Of a DNA stretch of 6,645 nucleotides, positions 6,325-6,645 are shown in pieces. The notes under the pieces were generated by a model. It had not been told where the DNA came from. It saw only the letters and a program-made list of their open reading frames with translations, and made no database searches. This DNA is from Bacteroidales bacterium UBA1189 (GTDB lineage: Bacteria; Bacteroidota; Bacteroidia; Bacteroidales; Bacteroidaceae). Position 1 is the stretch's first letter. The number at the start of each line of letters is the position of its first letter. The stretch is from positions 132,131-138,775 of the forward strand of contig DBYJ01000055.1 of assembly GCA_002309805.1 (NCBI GenBank), given 5' to 3'. The position numbers were made by a program, and so were the translations under genes.

Positions 6325-6645
6325 TCAGCAAGCCTTGCCATCGGAGCCCAGCACATTCACAATCTTGTGGATGTAGAGCTTCTTCATGTTGTCGCGAGCG
6401 GGGCCGAGGTACTTGCGCGGGTCGAACTCAGCGGGCTTCTCTGCAAACACCTTGCGGACGGCGGCGGTCATGGCCAGACGGCTGTCGGAATCAATGTTGA
6501 TCTTGCAAACAGCGCTCTTGGCAGCTTCGCGGAGCTGTTCTTCGGGGATGCCGACGGCAGCCTTCAGGGCACCACCATACTTGTTGATGGTATCGACCTC
6601 TTCTTGGGGAACGCTGGACGAGCCGTGGAGAACGATGGGGAAGCC
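6325..6645 (-). CDS. fba: Fructose-bisphosphate aldolase, class II (C-terminal 106 residues, partial)
   Basis: Zinc-dependent enzyme of glycolysis and gluconeogenesis in the cytoplasm; it cleaves fructose 1,6-bisphosphate to glyceraldehyde 3-phosphate and dihydroxyacetone phosphate. The visible part reads GFPIVLHGSSSVPQEEVDTI at the window edge, containing the HG(G/S)S segment whose His is a zinc ligand. It continues with INIDSDSRLAMTAAVRKVF, the substrate-binding Asn-x-Asp loop of the class II family, and ends YIHKIVNVLGSDGKAC then TGA. The N-terminal two thirds lie beyond the right edge. The gene is convergent with the secreted-protein gene, and the intervening 107 bp hold a terminator and a short tandem repeat. 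The frame is open without interruption across the 321 bases visible. Confidence 0.95.
   Translation of the reverse strand, partial: GFPIVLHGSSSVPQEEVDTINKYGGALKAAVGIPEEQLREAAKSAVCKINIDSDSRLAMTAAVRKVFAEKPAEFDPRKYLGPARDNMKKLYIHKIVNVLGSDGKAC

Overview
The window looks like chromosomal DNA of a Bacteroidales bacterium, most likely Prevotella or a close relative. The evidence is a large outer-membrane beta-barrel receptor with a carboxypeptidase-regulatory-like N-terminus, Bacteroidota-type promoters (TAnnTTTG -7 boxes), A-rich leaders without strong Shine-Dalgarno sites, and a C-terminal tail of the GRRxxxxxxGFYIVNGKKxLIK kind that is common on secreted Prevotella and Bacteroides proteins. The genus is an inference.

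Layout. (1) 17-2989 (+) encodes a 990-residue TonB-dependent-receptor-like outer-membrane protein with a Gly/Met/Arg-rich C-terminal tail. (2) 3030-3341 (+) encodes a 103-residue coiled-coil protein of unknown function. It lies 40 bp downstream with no visible terminator or promoter between, so it may be co-transcribed with (1). A hairpin terminator follows at 3374-3408. (3) A clear promoter at 3419-3449 drives an exo-alpha-sialidase gene (GH33) spanning 3474-5506. The gene is split by a -1 frame change. The catalytic domain is in one frame (3474-4841), and a C-terminal extension with a possible beta-trefoil domain and a sorting-type tail continues in the -1 frame (to 5506). The switch point is CCCTTTT (4811-4817), in the right phase for a -1 slippery heptamer, and reading across it gives a continuous 677-residue protein. 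A simple indel or sequencing error in the homopolymer is the main alternative. (4) A second promoter of the same type (5527-5534) precedes 5561-6217 (+), a 218-residue secreted or periplasmic protein of unknown function. (5) A perfect 13-bp hairpin terminator at 6243-6278 separates it from the convergent 3' end of a class II fructose-bisphosphate aldolase gene (6325 to beyond 6645, minus strand).

The genes do not form one obvious pathway. The sialidase probably trims sialic acids from host glycans at the cell surface or outside the cell, and the aldolase is core glycolysis. No nanA/nanE/nagB-type catabolic genes and no SusD partner are present. I see no CRISPR array, tRNA, rRNA or insertion sequence. 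The items most worth a second look are the phased slippery heptamer in the sialidase, the modular C-terminus it would reach, and the Met/Gly-rich segments of the receptor.
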